A DNA stretch of 64,000 nucleotides from assembly GCF_025144725.1 (NCBI RefSeq), contig NZ_JALXKS010000005.1, positions 45,081 to 109,080 of the forward strand, written 5' to 3'. The notes below the pieces were generated by a model, which saw only the letters and a list, made by a program, of their open reading frames with translations, was not told where the DNA came from and did no database searches. Below are positions 63,833-64,000 of the stretch, piece by piece. Position 1 is the stretch's first letter; the number at the start of each line of letters is the position of its first letter. Position numbers and translations under genes: made by a program. The DNA is from Brevibacterium sp. p3-SID960. Lineage in GTDB: Bacteria > Actinomycetota > Actinomycetes > Actinomycetales > Brevibacteriaceae.

Positions 63833-64000
63833 CGTCTGCAATTCGGGGCCGGAGAACGCGTTGAACGGTTCTCCCTGCTGACCGGCTGCGGTGCGCCGCG
63901 CTGTGCTTTGCCCACAGCGTCGAGACCACGGGAGCATCACTGTGGGGTTAATGCTCAAAATGTGTGTATGGGTTCGGCGTGTCAGTGGTGTCTGCCGGCC

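Overview
The window is high-GC actinobacterial DNA. A mycothiol synthase gene, a pstSCAB cluster, a WhiB-like regulator and GTG/TTG starts all point to Actinomycetota. The gene content would suit Micrococcales, for example a Brevibacterium-like host, but the sequence alone does not prove the genus. There are two parts: about 18.6 kb of chromosome (1-18.6 kb), and a complete-looking temperate siphovirus prophage of 45.1 kb (18,604-63,751) inserted in the 3' end of a tRNA-Lys(TTT) gene. A 29-bp perfect repeat (attL/attR) bounds it, and the last ~250 bp are chromosome again.

Chromosomal part. Going left to right: the end of an SBF-family transporter; leftward gabT, ygfZ, a membrane-anchored protein, a nitrobindin-like protein, a 38-residue peptide and a membrane protein; then rightward mshD-ppk-mutT1. 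A phosphate block follows: pstS-pstC-pstA-pstB rightward, behind a PHO-box-like repeat, and a low-affinity pit transporter with its DUF47 partner leftward. Polyphosphate kinase plus the two phosphate uptake systems form a local phosphate theme. Two hypothetical genes separated by a 26-bp tandem repeat lead up to the tRNA.

Prophage. The left end holds a rightward three-gene cassette (an acidic 91-residue protein, a helix-turn-helix protein and a 330-residue protein) behind a strong promoter with an inverted repeat in its spacer and a CRP-like site upstream. This is the usual place for lysogenically expressed accessory or defence genes. From 20.6 to 59.7 kb nearly everything is on the minus strand and tightly overlapping. 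Read in transcription order (right to left) it contains: two small regulators and an antirepressor, a lipoprotein, YqaJ exonuclease/RecT/SSB recombination genes, WhiB, a cytosine methyltransferase, RusA, replication initiation genes (with iterons inside the initiator), about 14 small early genes, terminase, portal, head, tail (with a -1 frameshift in the tail chaperone), tape measure, tail tip, then holin/endolysin. Three plus-strand genes interrupt this block (33.1, 57.4 and 59.7 kb) and look like morons. The right end carries a repressor, a DUF3800 gene, an ImmA-type protease, a DUF3263 protein and a tyrosine integrase next to attR.

The most interesting points are the acr-aca-like left-end cassette, the plus-strand gene at 57.4 kb behind a two-state hairpin that can sequester its ribosome binding site, the lone plus-strand membrane peptide between tail chaperone and tape measure, and the iteron array inside the replication gene. 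All functional claims rest on reading motifs and context; no database search was run.
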